Positions 9,135-18,240 of a stretch of DNA of 64,000 nucleotides are shown here, piece after piece. A program made the position numbers and the translations under genes. The notes below the pieces were generated by a model. That model saw nothing but the letters and a program-made list of their open reading frames with translations. It was not told the origin of the DNA and did no database searches. Source of the stretch: Tsuneonella dongtanensis (GTDB lineage: Bacteria; Pseudomonadota; Alphaproteobacteria; Sphingomonadales; Sphingomonadaceae); the NCBI RefSeq assembly GCF_001698205.1, contig NZ_CP016591.1:2790001-2854000 (forward strand), written 5' to 3'. Numbering within the stretch: position 1 is the first letter of the stretch; each line of letters starts with the position of its first letter.

Positions 9135-10580
9135 GTGTCGCCCGGCGAACTGATCTCATACGAGCCCGCGACCGGCAGGGAGCTATGGCGCGGCAGGGCT
9201 GGCGACGTCGATGCAGCGGTCGATCGCGCGCGCCGGGCCTGGCCCGAATGGGCGGCGAAACCGCTCGCCACGCGCGTCGAACTGGTCCGCCGCTTCGCCA
9301 ACGAGGTACGCAAGGAGCACGACAAGCTTGCCGAGCTGATCGCGCGCGAGACCGGAAAGCCGCTTTGGGAAGCGCGCACCGAAGTCGAATCCGTCATCGC
9401 CAAGGTCGATATTTCGGTGACGGCCTATGCAGAGCGGACCGGGCAGAAGAGGCTCGACAGCGCGCTCCAGGGAACCGCCGCGGTGCGCCACAAGCCGCAC
9501 GGGGTTCTCGCGGTCCTCGGGCCCTACAATTTCCCGGCTCACCTGCCCAACGGACACATCGTCCCCGCGCTGATCGCCGGCAACACCGTCGTCTTCAAGC
9601 CGAGCGAGAAGACCCCGGCCGTCGGCGAGTTCCTCACCGGCTGCTTTCATCGCGCGGGGATTTCCGCCGCCGTGGTGCAGTGCCTGCAGGGAGCCGTGGC
9701 AGAGGGTCAGGCCCTTGTGGCGCACCGCGACATCGACGGCGTGCTGTTCACCGGCAGCGCGCAGGCAGGCATCGCGATCAACAAAAGGCTTGCGACCAAT
9801 CCCGGTAAGATCGTTGCGCTCGAGATGGGCGGCAACAACCCGATCGTCGTGGTGGACACCCCCAAGGTCGCCGACGCCGCGATCCTCGTCGTCCAGAGCG
9901 CCTTTACCACCGCCGGCCAGCGTTGCACCGCGGCCCGCCGACTGATCGTCAAGGCCAGCATGTACGACGCGCTGGTCTCGGAGGTGAAGAACCTCGCCGA
10001 TCGGATCATCGTCGGAGAACCGTTTGCCGATCCCGCACCGTTCATGGGCCCGGTCATCGACAACCGGGCGGCGGACCAACTGTCGGAAAGCTTCATCTAC
10101 CTGCTGTCGAACGGCGGGAAGGCGATCAAGCACATGCTGCGCCAGGACGAGAAACTCCCATTCCTCGGCCCCGGTATCATCGACGTGACCGCGATGAAAG
10201 ACCGGCCCGACGTCGAACTGTTCGGACCTCTCCTCCAGGTCATCAAGGTGGACGACCTCGACCAGGCGATCGCAGAAGCGAACAACACCCGTTTCGGCCT
10301 GTCGGCCTCGCTCGTGGGTGGCAGCCCGCAGGACTACAACAGGTTCTGGGCGAACATCCGCGCCGGGATCGTCAACTGGAACCGGCCGACCAGCGGGGCG
10401 AGCAGCAAGGCGCCGTTCGGCGGGCTCGGCCTGTCGGGCAACCATCGCCCTTCCGCCTTCTATGCCGCCGACTACTGCGCCTACCCCGTTGCCAGCACCG
10501 AGATGGACCAGCCGCGCGCCAGCTTGGGAGCGGGCTTCAGGGAAGAACGCCGCAAGGCTCGCCGCCCGATCGGAGACTAG
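9135..10580 (+). CDS. astD: Succinylglutamate-semialdehyde dehydrogenase
   Basis: AstD oxidises N-succinylglutamate 5-semialdehyde with NAD+ in the arginine succinyltransferase pathway. The 481-residue protein matches the family in length and blocks: GPYNFPAHLPNGHIVPALIA, FKPSEKTPAVGE, the NAD-binding FTGSAQAG, the catalytic Glu in LEMGGNNP and the catalytic Cys in TAGQRCTAARR, and the C-terminal APFGGLGLSGNHRPSAFYAADYC. The start codon is GTG at 9135, the first candidate consistent with the family N-terminus. The other ast genes (astA, astB, astE, aruC) are not in the window. The last four bases overlap the convergent lipoprotein gene. Confidence 0.9.
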   Translation: MSPGELISYEPATGRELWRGRAGDVDAAVDRARRAWPEWAAKPLATRVELVRRFANEVRKEHDKLAELIARETGKPLWEARTEVESVIAKVDISVTAYAERTGQKRLDSALQGTAAVRHKPHGVLAVLGPYNFPAHLPNGHIVPALIAGNTVVFKPSEKTPAVGEFLTGCFHRAGISAAVVQCLQGAVAEGQALVAHRDIDGVLFTGSAQAGIAINKRLATNPGKIVALEMGGNNPIVVVDTPKVADAAILVVQSAFTTAGQRCTAARRLIVKASMYDALVSEVKNLADRIIVGEPFADPAPFMGPVIDNRAADQLSESFIYLLSNGGKAIKHMLRQDEKLPFLGPGIIDVTAMKDRPDVELFGPLLQVIKVDDLDQAIAEANNTRFGLSASLVGGSPQDYNRFWANIRAGIVNWNRPTSGASSKAPFGGLGLSGNHRPSAFYAADYCAYPVASTEMDQPRASLGAGFREERRKARRPIGD

Positions 10581-11275
10581 CGCGCGAGCGTCGTCAGGCG
10601 GACGAAGGTGTGGTCCCCCTCGCTGCGGGCCCGCACGTCATAGACAAGTCCGTCTCCGCTCCCACGAAGCTGCAGGTCTTCTCCCGCGCGCAGAAAAAGC
10701 GGCCCGGTGCCGAGCGACCTGGCCCTGACGGCATAGAACGCCATCACCTCGGCGAGCGGCACGGGGGTTGTGAAAGACACGACCCGCACGTCGCATCCTT
10801 TGGCATTCGATCCTGCGGCCGACTGCGTCGCTCCGCGCGGATACATCGGCATCGCCACGGGCAGACGCGCGGCCCAGATCGCCGAGACCTGGAGTTCGTC
10901 GCGGCATGCCTCGCCTCCGACGAGCGCGGCGAGTTGATCGGCCGGACCGGCACGTCGCTTCAGTTCGCGACCCGTCGCCTGCGGATCGCCGAGCGGAACC
11001 AGCTTGTCCGCTCCGCCCACCAGCGCGGCGGCCTCGAGACGGGCTGCGGCTATCGCCTCCGGCGTTGCGGGCAGGAGCGGCAGCGAGCCGTCGCTTTCGA
11101 CCGTGAGCGCAGCGGCGCGTTCGTTGCGCGCGGAAAGGTCGGGATCGGTCATCAGCGGATCGTCGAGTGCCTGCGCGACTTGCGGATCCCGGGGCGGCAC
11201 CTCTTCGGGACCGGGGCCCGGGCTGCACGCCGCAAGCAGCGCGAGAAACGGAAGAGCTATGACCGTGCGAACCAT
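10577..11275 (-). CDS. Hypothetical lipoprotein
   Basis: The 232-residue protein has a lipoprotein signal peptide with the lipobox LLAAC at residues 13-17 and is expected in the periplasm or on the inner leaflet of the outer membrane. The remainder is Ala-rich with two Cys (GGEACRDEL and NAKGCDVRV) that could pair, and a C-terminal beta-rich part (LYDVRARSEGDHTFVRLTTL style). I do not recognise a family. It converges with astD, overlapping by four bases, and is preceded by the terminator of the glycine-zipper gene, so it is probably monocistronic. Confidence 0.7.
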   Translation of the reverse strand: MVRTVIALPFLALLAACSPGPGPEEVPPRDPQVAQALDDPLMTDPDLSARNERAAALTVESDGSLPLLPATPEAIAAARLEAAALVGGADKLVPLGDPQATGRELKRRAGPADQLAALVGGEACRDELQVSAIWAARLPVAMPMYPRGATQSAAGSNAKGCDVRVVSFTTPVPLAEVMAFYAVRARSLGTGPLFLRAGEDLQLRGSGDGLVYDVRARSEGDHTFVRLTTLAR

Positions 11276-11304
11276 GCGCCGTGGTTCTAGCGCAGCAGGC
11301 AGTA

Positions 11305-11345
11305 CAAAAGAAGAAGGCGCCCTACGCCGAAGCGCAGGACGCCTT
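11305..11345 (-). terminator. Intrinsic terminator with UUCG loop
   Basis: On the minus strand an interrupted stem AAGGCG..CCT..GCGC closes on a TTCG tetraloop and is followed by CTTCTTCTTTTG. It lies about 70 bases downstream of the glycine-zipper gene at 11416-11892 and should terminate it. Confidence 0.75.
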
Positions 11346-11415
11346 CCGCGACCCCGAGGGGGGTGCGCGCTTGCGGCCGCGGGTGGGCACGACCGCGAAG
11401 TTCGAAAGTGCTAGC

Positions 11416-11892
11416 TTAGCGGCAGCGCGCTCCGCTCTGGGCGATCTCGCGGCCCAGCAGCGCGCCGCCGGCGGCACCGAGGATGGCGCCGAGCGTGCGG
11501 TCGCCGTAGCGGCCGGCAATCTCGCGGCCGAGCAGCGCTCCGCCCGCGGCACCGATCAGCAGACCGGTCGTGCCGTTGGACTTGCGGCAGTAGTAACGGC
11601 TGTCCTCGCCGCGCCACACGCGGGTGTTGGCGTAGACCGGCTCGCCGTAATAGGTCTGCTGGTAGCCATAGCCGTTTCCGTAATACCGTCCGTCGTAACG
11701 ACTGTCGTAACGATCGTGGCGGTCGTGCTTGCGATGATGCTTGCGCTTGTGCTGGGCGGCGTGATCGCCCCAGACGGCGCTGTTTTCGTAGGCGGCGCTG
11801 TGCGCGGGAGGCGCAGCGGCAGCCGGGGCGGCGAGCGCCAGACCCGGCACGGCCAGCACCAGTGCGGCGGTCTTGAGCGGGCTCTTGTGCAT
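11416..11892 (-). CDS. Glycine-zipper 2TM envelope protein
   Basis: The 158-residue product has a signal peptide (MHKSPLKTAALVLAVPGLAL), a His/Lys/Arg/Tyr-rich middle (KRKHHRKHDRHDRYDSRYDG), then two near-identical glycine-zipper segments, LLIGAAGGALLGREIAGR and AILGAAGGALLGREIAQS. This is the Rick_17kDa / glycine-zipper 2TM type of outer-envelope protein. ATG 11892 is chosen because GGAAGGAAA lies at a good distance upstream; an earlier in-frame ATG (11943) lacks this. Two Cys (YYCRKS and the C-terminal RCR) may pair. The function of such proteins is not established beyond envelope association. Confidence 0.8.
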   Translation of the reverse strand: MHKSPLKTAALVLAVPGLALAAPAAAAPPAHSAAYENSAVWGDHAAQHKRKHHRKHDRHDRYDSRYDGRYYGNGYGYQQTYYGEPVYANTRVWRGEDSRYYCRKSNGTTGLLIGAAGGALLGREIAGRYGDRTLGAILGAAGGALLGREIAQSGARCR

Positions 11893-12094
11893 CGGTATTT
11901 CCTTCCATGTCTCTCGCGACCGAGAGGCTGAGTGCGACCCCATCTGTCCCGTTCATAAATAGGGACCCAAAGCTGAACGATCGGCAACGGCGCTTTCAGG
12001 TTCAAAAATTTTTCGACGCGGGCCGTGTTGCTCGAAAAAGCGCAGTTTCTCGCACCTTGTCGAATGCCTCCCCGCGGCCTAACGCCCGCCGAAG

Positions 12095-12988
12095 ATGAAC
12101 GAGACGCCGAGCACGCGGCCCAATGGGCTTCCCCAGGCGCTCGGCGCATACCTCATCTGGGGCTTCCTCCCGCTTTACCTGATTCTCGTAGCGAGCGTTC
12201 CGCCCGTGGAATTCGTCGCCTGGCGGATCGTCTGGACTGTTCCGCTTTGCCTGGCGATCGCCGCGTTTCGCAGCCAGCTGGGAGAGATCGCTTCCGCACT
12301 CAAAGATCCGGGCGCCCGCTTGTGGCTCGCTGTCAGCGCGGTGCTCATCGGCTTGAACTGGCTGGTCTACATCTGGGCGATCCAGGCGGGAGAAGTCCTG
12401 GCCGCCAGCCTGGGCTATTACATCAATCCGCTCGTCAACGTGCTGCTGGGGACCCTCATCCTCGGAGAACGGCTTTCCCGCCGGCAGTGGATAGCGGTCG
12501 CGCTCGCCGCCGCCGGGGTGGCGCTGCTGCTGGGCGGCGCGCTCACGACGCTGTGGATCAGCCTGACGCTGGCGCTGTCGTTCGGCACCTACGGTCTGGT
12601 GCGCAAGCGCGTTGCGGTCGGCGCACTCCCCGGACTTACGGTCGAAACGCTAATCCTCATCCTGCCTGCGCTCGGGATCGTCGCCTGGTATGCCGCCAGT
12701 CCGGCCGGGTCCGCCTTCGGCCAGGATATCGGCCTCAGCCTGGCGATCGTGGTCGGCGGAGTCGTGACAGCGATCCCGCTCTGGCTGTTTGCGGAGGCGG
12801 CGCGCAGGATGGACTACTCGCTGCTGGGCTTCATTCAGTTCCTTGCCCCGACGATTGTGTTCGTCCTGGGCCTGACCGTGTTCGACGAGCCGCTGACCGC
12901 CATAGAGCTCGGTTCTTTCGTCCTGATCTGGATGGCCGTCGGCGTCTTCGTCTGGGACCTGTGGTCTAGGCGCGCAGCCGCCAGTTGA
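12095..12988 (+). CDS. rarD: RarD-type EamA family transporter
   Basis: The 297-residue polytopic inner-membrane protein has about ten hydrophobic segments, two EamA halves, and RarD blocks such as GAYLIWGFLPLYL near the N-terminus, WRIVWTVPLC, and ASLGYYINPLVNVLLGTL..GERL. RarD proteins belong to the drug/metabolite transporter superfamily; the substrate is unknown, despite the chloramphenicol-sensitivity label. The 3' end overlaps the convergent pyrC by about 20 bases. Confidence 0.88.
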   Translation: MNETPSTRPNGLPQALGAYLIWGFLPLYLILVASVPPVEFVAWRIVWTVPLCLAIAAFRSQLGEIASALKDPGARLWLAVSAVLIGLNWLVYIWAIQAGEVLAASLGYYINPLVNVLLGTLILGERLSRRQWIAVALAAAGVALLLGGALTTLWISLTLALSFGTYGLVRKRVAVGALPGLTVETLILILPALGIVAWYAASPAGSAFGQDIGLSLAIVVGGVVTAIPLWLFAEAARRMDYSLLGFIQFLAPTIVFVLGLTVFDEPLTAIELGSFVLIWMAVGVFVWDLWSRRAAAS

Positions 12989-14003
12989 GCGTTTCACCGG
13001 CGTGGAACGGGACGACCGGGGTCCCCTGCGCATCGATCGTATCGGGCACCGCGACAGGGCCGCGCTCGAGCGTCACGGTCCCGGAGTTGACCGGCAGGCC
13101 GTAAAACGCGGGGCCGGCGAGCGAGGCGAATTGCTCGAAGCGGTCGAGCGCACCTTCTTCCTCGAACACCTGCACATAGCTCTCGAGCGCGAAGGGCGCA
13201 TTGAAGATGCCCGCGCAGCCGCAGGCGCTCTCCTTTGCGTCCCTGGCATGGGGCGCGCTGTCCGTACCGAGGAAGAACTTGCCCGATCCCGAAGTCGCAG
13301 CCTTGCGCAGCGCCAGCCGGTGCGTCTCGCGCTTGGCGACCGGCAGGCAGTAGGCGTGCGGCCGGATGCCGCCGACGAACATGGCGTTGCGGTTGATGTG
13401 CAGGTGCTGCGGCGTGATAGTGCCGGCGACGTTGGGCCCGGCACTCGCCACGAAGTCCACGCCCTCGCCCGTCGTGATGTGTTCGAGCACGACCTTGAGA
13501 CCGGGGAACTGCCGGACGATCCACGACAGGTGGCGCTCGATGAACACCGCCTCGCGGTCGAACACGTCGATGTCGCTCGTCGTCACCTCGCCGTGCACGC
13601 ACAACACAAGGCCGGCCTTTTCCATCGCGGCAAGCACCGGTGCGAGATTGGCGATCTCGGTCACGCCATGCGCGGAATTCGTCGTCGCGTTCGCGGGGTA
13701 AAGCTTGGCCGCGGTCAGCACGCCCTCGTCCTTGCCGCGGACGAGGTCGTCCGGATCGGTCGCGTCGGTCAGGTAGGCGGTCATCAGCGGCTCGAATGCG
13801 ATACCATCGGGCACGGCCGCGCGGATGCGGTCCCGATACGCTGCCGCCGACGCGCTCGTGGTCACCGGCGGCGACAGGTTCGGCATCACGATCGCCCGCG
13901 CGAACTGGCGGGCCGTGTGGGCCACCACGCCTTGCAGCATGGCATCGTCGCGCAAGTGCACGTGCCAGTCGTCGGGGCGGCGGATGGTGAGGGATTCGGT
14001 CAT
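12966..14003 (-). CDS. pyrC: Dihydroorotase (homodimeric type)
   Basis: PyrC interconverts N-carbamoyl-L-aspartate and L-dihydroorotate in pyrimidine synthesis. The 345-residue length fits the short type I enzyme of the E. coli PyrC class. Metal-ligand motifs are in place: DWHVHLRDD at residues 12-20, the carboxylated Lys in TAAKLYPANATTNS, His in VLCVHGE and LEHITT, and the Asp in FLGTDSAPH. The gene converges on rarD and is divergent from ygfZ with a 39-base gap, so both promoters are compressed into that space or overlap coding sequence. Confidence 0.95.
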   Translation of the reverse strand: MTESLTIRRPDDWHVHLRDDAMLQGVVAHTARQFARAIVMPNLSPPVTTSASAAAYRDRIRAAVPDGIAFEPLMTAYLTDATDPDDLVRGKDEGVLTAAKLYPANATTNSAHGVTEIANLAPVLAAMEKAGLVLCVHGEVTTSDIDVFDREAVFIERHLSWIVRQFPGLKVVLEHITTGEGVDFVASAGPNVAGTITPQHLHINRNAMFVGGIRPHAYCLPVAKRETHRLALRKAATSGSGKFFLGTDSAPHARDAKESACGCAGIFNAPFALESYVQVFEEEGALDRFEQFASLAGPAFYGLPVNSGTVTLERGPVAVPDTIDAQGTPVVPFHAGETLNWRLRA

Positions 14004-14042
14004 CGGCTTCCCCTTAGGCGCGGGCGTCCCTATCTGCCAGTC

Positions 14043-14771
14043 ATGCCCGCCACTCGCCTGTTCGATCGTGCCGTCGTCCGCGTATCTCCCGAAGCCGAAG
14101 GCGAAGATGCCGCCGGCTTCCTGCAGGGTCTGCTGACCAACGACGTCACGGGTCCGCTTCCCGCCTATGCCGCGCTGCTGACCGCGCAGGGCAAGACAAT
14201 GTTCGACCTCATCGTCTGGCCCGGCGCCCCCGGCGAACTCCTTCTGGACTGCGAAGCGGCCACGGCGGACGAACTCGTCAAGCGGCTGTCGCTCTATCGT
14301 CTACGGCGCAAGCTCGCGATCGCGCGGGACGACGGGGTCGGGGTGCATTGGGCGCCGCACCCGGGCGATGGCGCAGCCGCCGATCCGCGCCTTGGCGCGC
14401 TTGGCGAGCGGTGGCTCGCGCCCTCCGATCCGGCCGACGCGCCAGCCGATGAGGCCTGGCGCGCGCACCGGCTGCGGCTCGGGGTGCCGGAAGGCCGGGC
14501 CGAGATGGGCGACGTTCTCTGGCTCGAGACCAACGCGGCAGAGCTCAACGGGGTGAGCTTCACCAAGGGTTGCTATGTGGGGCAGGAAAACACGGCCCGC
14601 ATGAACTGGCGCGCAAAGGTCAATCGCCGTCTTCTGGTCGTTCCGATCGCATCGTCCGATCCCCAGCGACAGCGCGTCGCTTACCCGCACCTCGATCTCG
14701 CGGTGGACCATCTCCGCGTCGAGTCGATCGAGCCTGCACGTCTCCCAACCTGGCTTCACCTGGAACAGTGA
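14043..14771 (+). CDS. ygfZ: YgfZ folate-binding protein
   Basis: YgfZ is a GcvT-like, tetrahydrofolate-binding protein that assists iron-sulfur cluster assembly or repair. The 242-residue product starts at ATG 14043 and carries the family signature KGCYVGQENTARM with its conserved Cys, plus the N-terminal GFLQGLLTNDVTG. It is somewhat short compared with E. coli YgfZ, as is usual in sphingomonads. The gene is head-to-head with pyrC. The following 245 bases up to 15017 contain no well-supported gene. Confidence 0.88.
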   Translation: MPATRLFDRAVVRVSPEAEGEDAAGFLQGLLTNDVTGPLPAYAALLTAQGKTMFDLIVWPGAPGELLLDCEAATADELVKRLSLYRLRRKLAIARDDGVGVHWAPHPGDGAAADPRLGALGERWLAPSDPADAPADEAWRAHRLRLGVPEGRAEMGDVLWLETNAAELNGVSFTKGCYVGQENTARMNWRAKVNRRLLVVPIASSDPQRQRVAYPHLDLAVDHLRVESIEPARLPTWLHLEQ

Positions 14772-15016
14772 GGAGATCGGGGCGACTCCTCATCGGCGCA
14801 ATGGCCGGAGGAGCCGCCCCTCTCGCTTGCGACCTCGCGAGTAAGGTGAACGTCAGCGCTCGAGGCTATCTGGCCGTTCACCACCAAAACGGGTCGGCTA
14901 CGGACGCGGTTCCGTTTATCGGGCGTTCAGCAACGGCCTAACCTCCTGTAATGCAAACCCGCAGGGGTCGGCATTACGGGATGGGCAGCGGCTGCCATGC
15001 GACGAACCGTGAACGG

Positions 15017-15457
15017 TCAGGAAGCTTGGGAGCCGGTAAAGGGCGAGTCCTCGGTCCAGGCGCAGCCGCTGCGGAGTTCTCCCGCCACTTCCAGTGTGGC
15101 GACATACGGATACGTGCGGTCGCTCATTCCGTCGGAGCAGTCCCCCGGTGTAACCGCGAGCGCGAAGCGGGCGCCTCCATGCATGCCCGTCCATGAGACT
15201 CCGCCGCGTCCGGCAAACCGGGTCACCGCGATGTCCGTACCATCGGGCTGCTCGGGCGTGCTGTAGGTCAAGGCGGTTCCGGCTACCTGACCGCCCCAGA
15301 ATGGCTCTGTCCCCGTAAACCGCACCGTCTCGCTCTCCCCGATCGCGGAGAAGGGTGCCTTGTCATCGGGATTGCCGGGAAGACCATCGCTGGATCCGCC
15401 GCCGCTGCACGCGGTCATCAGAGCCAGAAAGGGAAGGGCGAGCGCGGTTGCATTCAT
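15017..15457 (-). CDS. Hypothetical lipoprotein with TEPFW motif
   Basis: The 146-residue product starts best at ATG 15457, giving a lipoprotein signal peptide with lipobox LMTAC followed by a Gly/Ser linker. The mature part has TGTEPFWGGQV, the pattern seen in the COG3650 group of periplasmic proteins of unknown function. Two Cys (PGDCSDG and RSGCAW) probably pair. An upstream in-frame ATG at 15577 would add 40 residues with no signal character. It is divergent from the following secreted protein. Confidence 0.7.
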   Translation of the reverse strand: MNATALALPFLALMTACSGGGSSDGLPGNPDDKAPFSAIGESETVRFTGTEPFWGGQVAGTALTYSTPEQPDGTDIAVTRFAGRGGVSWTGMHGGARFALAVTPGDCSDGMSDRTYPYVATLEVAGELRSGCAWTEDSPFTGSQAS

Positions 15458-15567
15458 AGAGCTACGGACGTTCGAGCTGCAGCGGGGTTCCGGCGGCGTC
15501 CGGAACATAACCGAGACCTTGCGCATTGTCGGGTCAAACCAGTTTACGCATTTTCGGAGCAAATGCC

Positions 15568-16032
15568 ATGAAGGCAACGCCCTTGTTTTTGGGCGCGTGC
15601 GTCCTTGCGTCGATCGCAGGAGCGGTCGGCGGCGCTACGACGAACACAACGCCCATCCAGAACGGCGGCATCGGCATGGACATGCTGCCGCAGCAGACCA
15701 TCGCGTTCGACCCGGCCGACAGTGGACAGCCGCAAGCTGCACTTCCCGATCAGTACGCCATCGTTACGCCTGCGGGCCGATTCGAGGTGGGTGAATTGTC
15801 GACGCGGGGCCTCTACGCGCAACAGAGGTTTGCCTGGCGCGAGGCCGCCTATTCGCCGCCGGCCGAGCCGCTGTTCGAGGAAGAGCATTCCCCGTCGGCG
15901 AACCCCGAAATGGCGGTCATCGACGCGGAGCCGATCGAAGCCCCTGTCGAGCCGCTCGACGTTTCGGCACCTGCCGCGGTCGGGCATTCGCGCACGATCG
16001 ACGTGGCGGCGGCGCTGACGGAGCAGGGCTAA
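15568..16032 (+). CDS. Hypothetical secreted protein
   Basis: The 154-residue protein starts at ATG 15568 and has a signal-like N-terminus (MKATPLFLGACVLASIAGAV) ending in Ala/Gly residues. The rest is acidic and Pro/Glu-rich without Cys, suggesting an extended periplasmic protein. I do not recognise a family. Eight bases separate it from the convergent dioxygenase-like gene. Confidence 0.55.
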   Translation: MKATPLFLGACVLASIAGAVGGATTNTTPIQNGGIGMDMLPQQTIAFDPADSGQPQAALPDQYAIVTPAGRFEVGELSTRGLYAQQRFAWREAAYSPPAEPLFEEEHSPSANPEMAVIDAEPIEAPVEPLDVSAPAAVGHSRTIDVAAALTEQG

Positions 16033-16040
16033 AACGGCGG

Positions 16041-16661
16041 CTACCCTTCGAACAGGACGATATCCCACCCGTAACGATGATCGCCGAGGCCGCGTGCGAT
16101 CGAACTCGGCGCGCCGTCTCCGAGAGTCTTGTAGAGCGAGTCGCGCTTGTTCGCTTCTTCGTCCTCCGGAAAGTACATCTGATAGACCCCCCGGTAGTCG
16201 CGGCCGACGACATCCATGTGGATGTGCGGCGGGCGTTCGCCGATCGGGCTGGCATAGCTTCCCGGCTTCACGGTTAGCATCTTCCAGCTCCCGTCCGTGC
16301 CGGTGTGGATCGAGGCGAAGCCCTGAAAATTGGGGTCGAGGGGCATAATCGCAGGATCCTGTGGATGGGCGTAGCGGCCCGCCGCGTTCGCCTGCCAGAT
16401 GTCCAGCTTCGCGCCGGGGATCGGCTTGCCGAAGCGGTCGAGCACGCGGCCCATCACCTCGATCACTTGGCCCTTCGCGCGGCCCGAACCACCGTCGACC
16501 CGGGTCAGGTCGGCGTCGGTTTCGCCGCGATAGGATACCGGGAAAAACGGGCCCATGTCCGATGTCGCGGTCATGGTCTGGGCAAGCGCCCGCGTACCCA
16601 TCACGGCACCGGCTACGGTTCCGACCGCAAACGTCCTGCGTGAAATCAACCTGTCGACCAT
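16041..16661 (-). CDS. Exported intradiol ring-cleavage dioxygenase-like protein
   Basis: The 206-residue protein carries a Tat-like leader (SRRTFAVGTVAGAVMG) and then the intradiol dioxygenase fold. Candidate Fe(III) ligands are all present: Tyr in AAGRYAHP, Tyr in PGSYASP, and the two His in RPPHIHM, matching the Tyr-Tyr-His-His set of protocatechuate 3,4-dioxygenase beta chains. Proteins of this exported, single-chain type are usually of unknown substrate. ATG 16661 is chosen because GAGAGG lies five bases upstream; a GTG at 16667 is in frame. A small four-helix membrane gene follows upstream on the same strand. The tatABC genes that could export it lie at the right end of the window. Confidence 0.78.
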   Translation of the reverse strand: MVDRLISRRTFAVGTVAGAVMGTRALAQTMTATSDMGPFFPVSYRGETDADLTRVDGGSGRAKGQVIEVMGRVLDRFGKPIPGAKLDIWQANAAGRYAHPQDPAIMPLDPNFQGFASIHTGTDGSWKMLTVKPGSYASPIGERPPHIHMDVVGRDYRGVYQMYFPEDEEANKRDSLYKTLGDGAPSSIARGLGDHRYGWDIVLFEG

Positions 16662-16734
16662 GGTCACCTCTCCCCGTTCGGGCGACCCGGCCGGAAAGCT
16701 ATCCTTGCGATTGCGGCGAGTCCACCGCCCTTGC

Positions 16735-17064
16735 TCATGCCATGCGCAGGAGCATCATCAGGAAGAAACCGACGAAGAGAGCGTCTCCCGCGAGAATCCA
16801 GCCGAGCGCTTTCGGTGCCTCGCCCCGGGCGACCGCCGGCAGCATGATCGCGATTGCCCCCGCCTTGCCGAGCACACCCGCCCAAAGCATCGGGAGGTGC
16901 CGCGCCGGCTCCAGCGCGACGAATGCGTAGACAACCCCGAAGGCCAACACGAGCAGGCCGACCATGCGCCCCTCACGGCTCGCGCCCTTCTGCAGCATGG
17001 CGCCCGCGCCGATCAGCAGGTTGAAGCCCGCCGCAGCCCAGAGGACGATGTTCCATAGCGCCAT
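16735..17064 (-). CDS. Small four-span membrane protein
   Basis: The 109-residue product has four hydrophobic segments: NIVLWAAAGFNLLIGAGAML, VGLLVLAFGVVYAFVAL, LWAGVLGKAGAIAIMLP and LAGDALFVGFFLMMLL. ATG 17064 is preceded by GGGAGAG at eight bases; an in-frame TTG lies two codons before. I do not recognise a named family. It lies 73 bases upstream of the dioxygenase-like gene and 18 bases downstream of the sulfotransferase, all on the minus strand, so the three may share a transcript. Confidence 0.65.
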   Translation of the reverse strand: MALWNIVLWAAAGFNLLIGAGAMLQKGASREGRMVGLLVLAFGVVYAFVALEPARHLPMLWAGVLGKAGAIAIMLPAVARGEAPKALGWILAGDALFVGFFLMMLLRMA

Positions 17065-17082
17065 GCCCAAATCTCTCCCGTT

Positions 17083-18042
17083 CTAGATCACGTCTCGCGG
17101 ATCACGCGTCGCGAGGCGCCCGTGTTCGCACCATACAGCCAGTTCGGGCGAGAACTCTGCCCTGACCTTCGCCTCGTATCGCTCCAGATCCTCGGGGCGA
17201 ACAACCCCCTGCCACCGTTTGTTGGTACCTTTGTTGAGGAAAGTCTGGCCGCCTCCTTTGAACACGCCGGCAGCTGTGGGCATCAGCTGCGACGAAGCGG
17301 CCCGCATCGCGGGGAAATCCGCCGCCGCGACGATTTCGGGCCACACATCTTCGGGCAACGCAATATCGAGAAAATCGGCAATGCGCCGCATCTCGCCTTC
17401 GAGGTCGGCCTTCAGGTCATTGAAATGGACCAGGAGGACATTGGGCTCGTGCCGTGCGGCCCAGAAGCTGTTCTCCATGGCGAAGTATCCTCCACCCGGA
17501 TCGCCGCGTTCGTCCTCCGGCCCATCGACCCAGTCCGCAAAGTGCGCGACCGGGTCCTGCGGGGAGAAGTCGAAGCTGTCGCCATCGCCGAACTTGGGGT
17601 CCTCGTTGCTGATCTCGATCCAGCGCGCGACCACTTCGGGCGTGTAGTTCGACTTGTGGTGAAAGAAACTCATCGCCGCGTCGCGCCCGTCGCGGGCGAC
17701 GTGGATGTATTTCACCCCTTCATAAAACGGCAGGGCATCGAACGGCAGGTGCGACTTGAGGAAGCGCCGGTGCGTCTGGCTCTCCGCAAGTTCCCGCATC
17801 GCGCCGGGCGGCGGCAGCCGGAAATCCGGCCACGGCGAGCTTTCCTGGATGGGAAAGGGTGCAGCGCTGCCGAAGACGAGCATCCCGACAATCCGCTGCG
17901 TCCAGGTGGTTCCGCACTTGGGATAGGTCGAGATCACGATGTCGTCCGGCCGCATCGGGAAATCGTCCCACGCGCTGCTGAGCGAGGCCCGGCTGTGCAC
18001 CCGCCGCGTTGCCGGCCGCGCGAGTTTCGCTTGCGGAGCCAT
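17083..18042 (-). CDS. Sulfotransferase family protein
   Basis: The 319-residue protein transfers sulfuryl groups from PAPS to a hydroxyl acceptor. The PAPS 5'-phosphosulfate loop STYPKCGTTWTQR lies near residue 40, the 3'-phosphate motif HVARDGRDAAMSFFHH near residue 115, and the C-terminal KGGGQTFLNKGTNKRW contains the usual KGxxGxW-type segment in variant form. This is the cytosolic Sulfotransfer_1 layout. The acceptor cannot be read. It heads a possible three-gene minus-strand unit with the small membrane protein and the dioxygenase-like gene. Confidence 0.85.
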   Translation of the reverse strand: MAPQAKLARPATRRVHSRASLSSAWDDFPMRPDDIVISTYPKCGTTWTQRIVGMLVFGSAAPFPIQESSPWPDFRLPPPGAMRELAESQTHRRFLKSHLPFDALPFYEGVKYIHVARDGRDAAMSFFHHKSNYTPEVVARWIEISNEDPKFGDGDSFDFSPQDPVAHFADWVDGPEDERGDPGGGYFAMENSFWAARHEPNVLLVHFNDLKADLEGEMRRIADFLDIALPEDVWPEIVAAADFPAMRAASSQLMPTAAGVFKGGGQTFLNKGTNKRWQGVVRPEDLERYEAKVRAEFSPELAVWCEHGRLATRDPRDVI

Positions 18043-18240
18043 CGTCTTCGCCCTCCCCTCCCGGGCGACCCTTCGGAGAGCCTAGCGCGGAGCCGCCGGA
18101 TCGCCAAACGGCGGGGCACGAGAGGGGTCGTGTCACACCTGTCACACAGTCCAGGGCGAAAACTCCGGGCCGGGAGCAGCAGCTCTCGCCGGGAGGATGC
18201 CGACCTACAGGTCGCGAAGCGGGAACGACGGTGGCCATGG

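Noticed and set aside
14768-14941. 57-codon frame starting GTG in the ygfZ stop (GTGA overlap)
   Set aside because: Overlap is suggestive, but the translation shows no recognisable feature and codon use is not convincing.
17720-18238. Minus-strand frame after the orphan leader repeat
   Set aside because: It runs into the sulfotransferase N-terminus in another frame and shows no similarity to the TerS-like protein; treated as remnant DNA.
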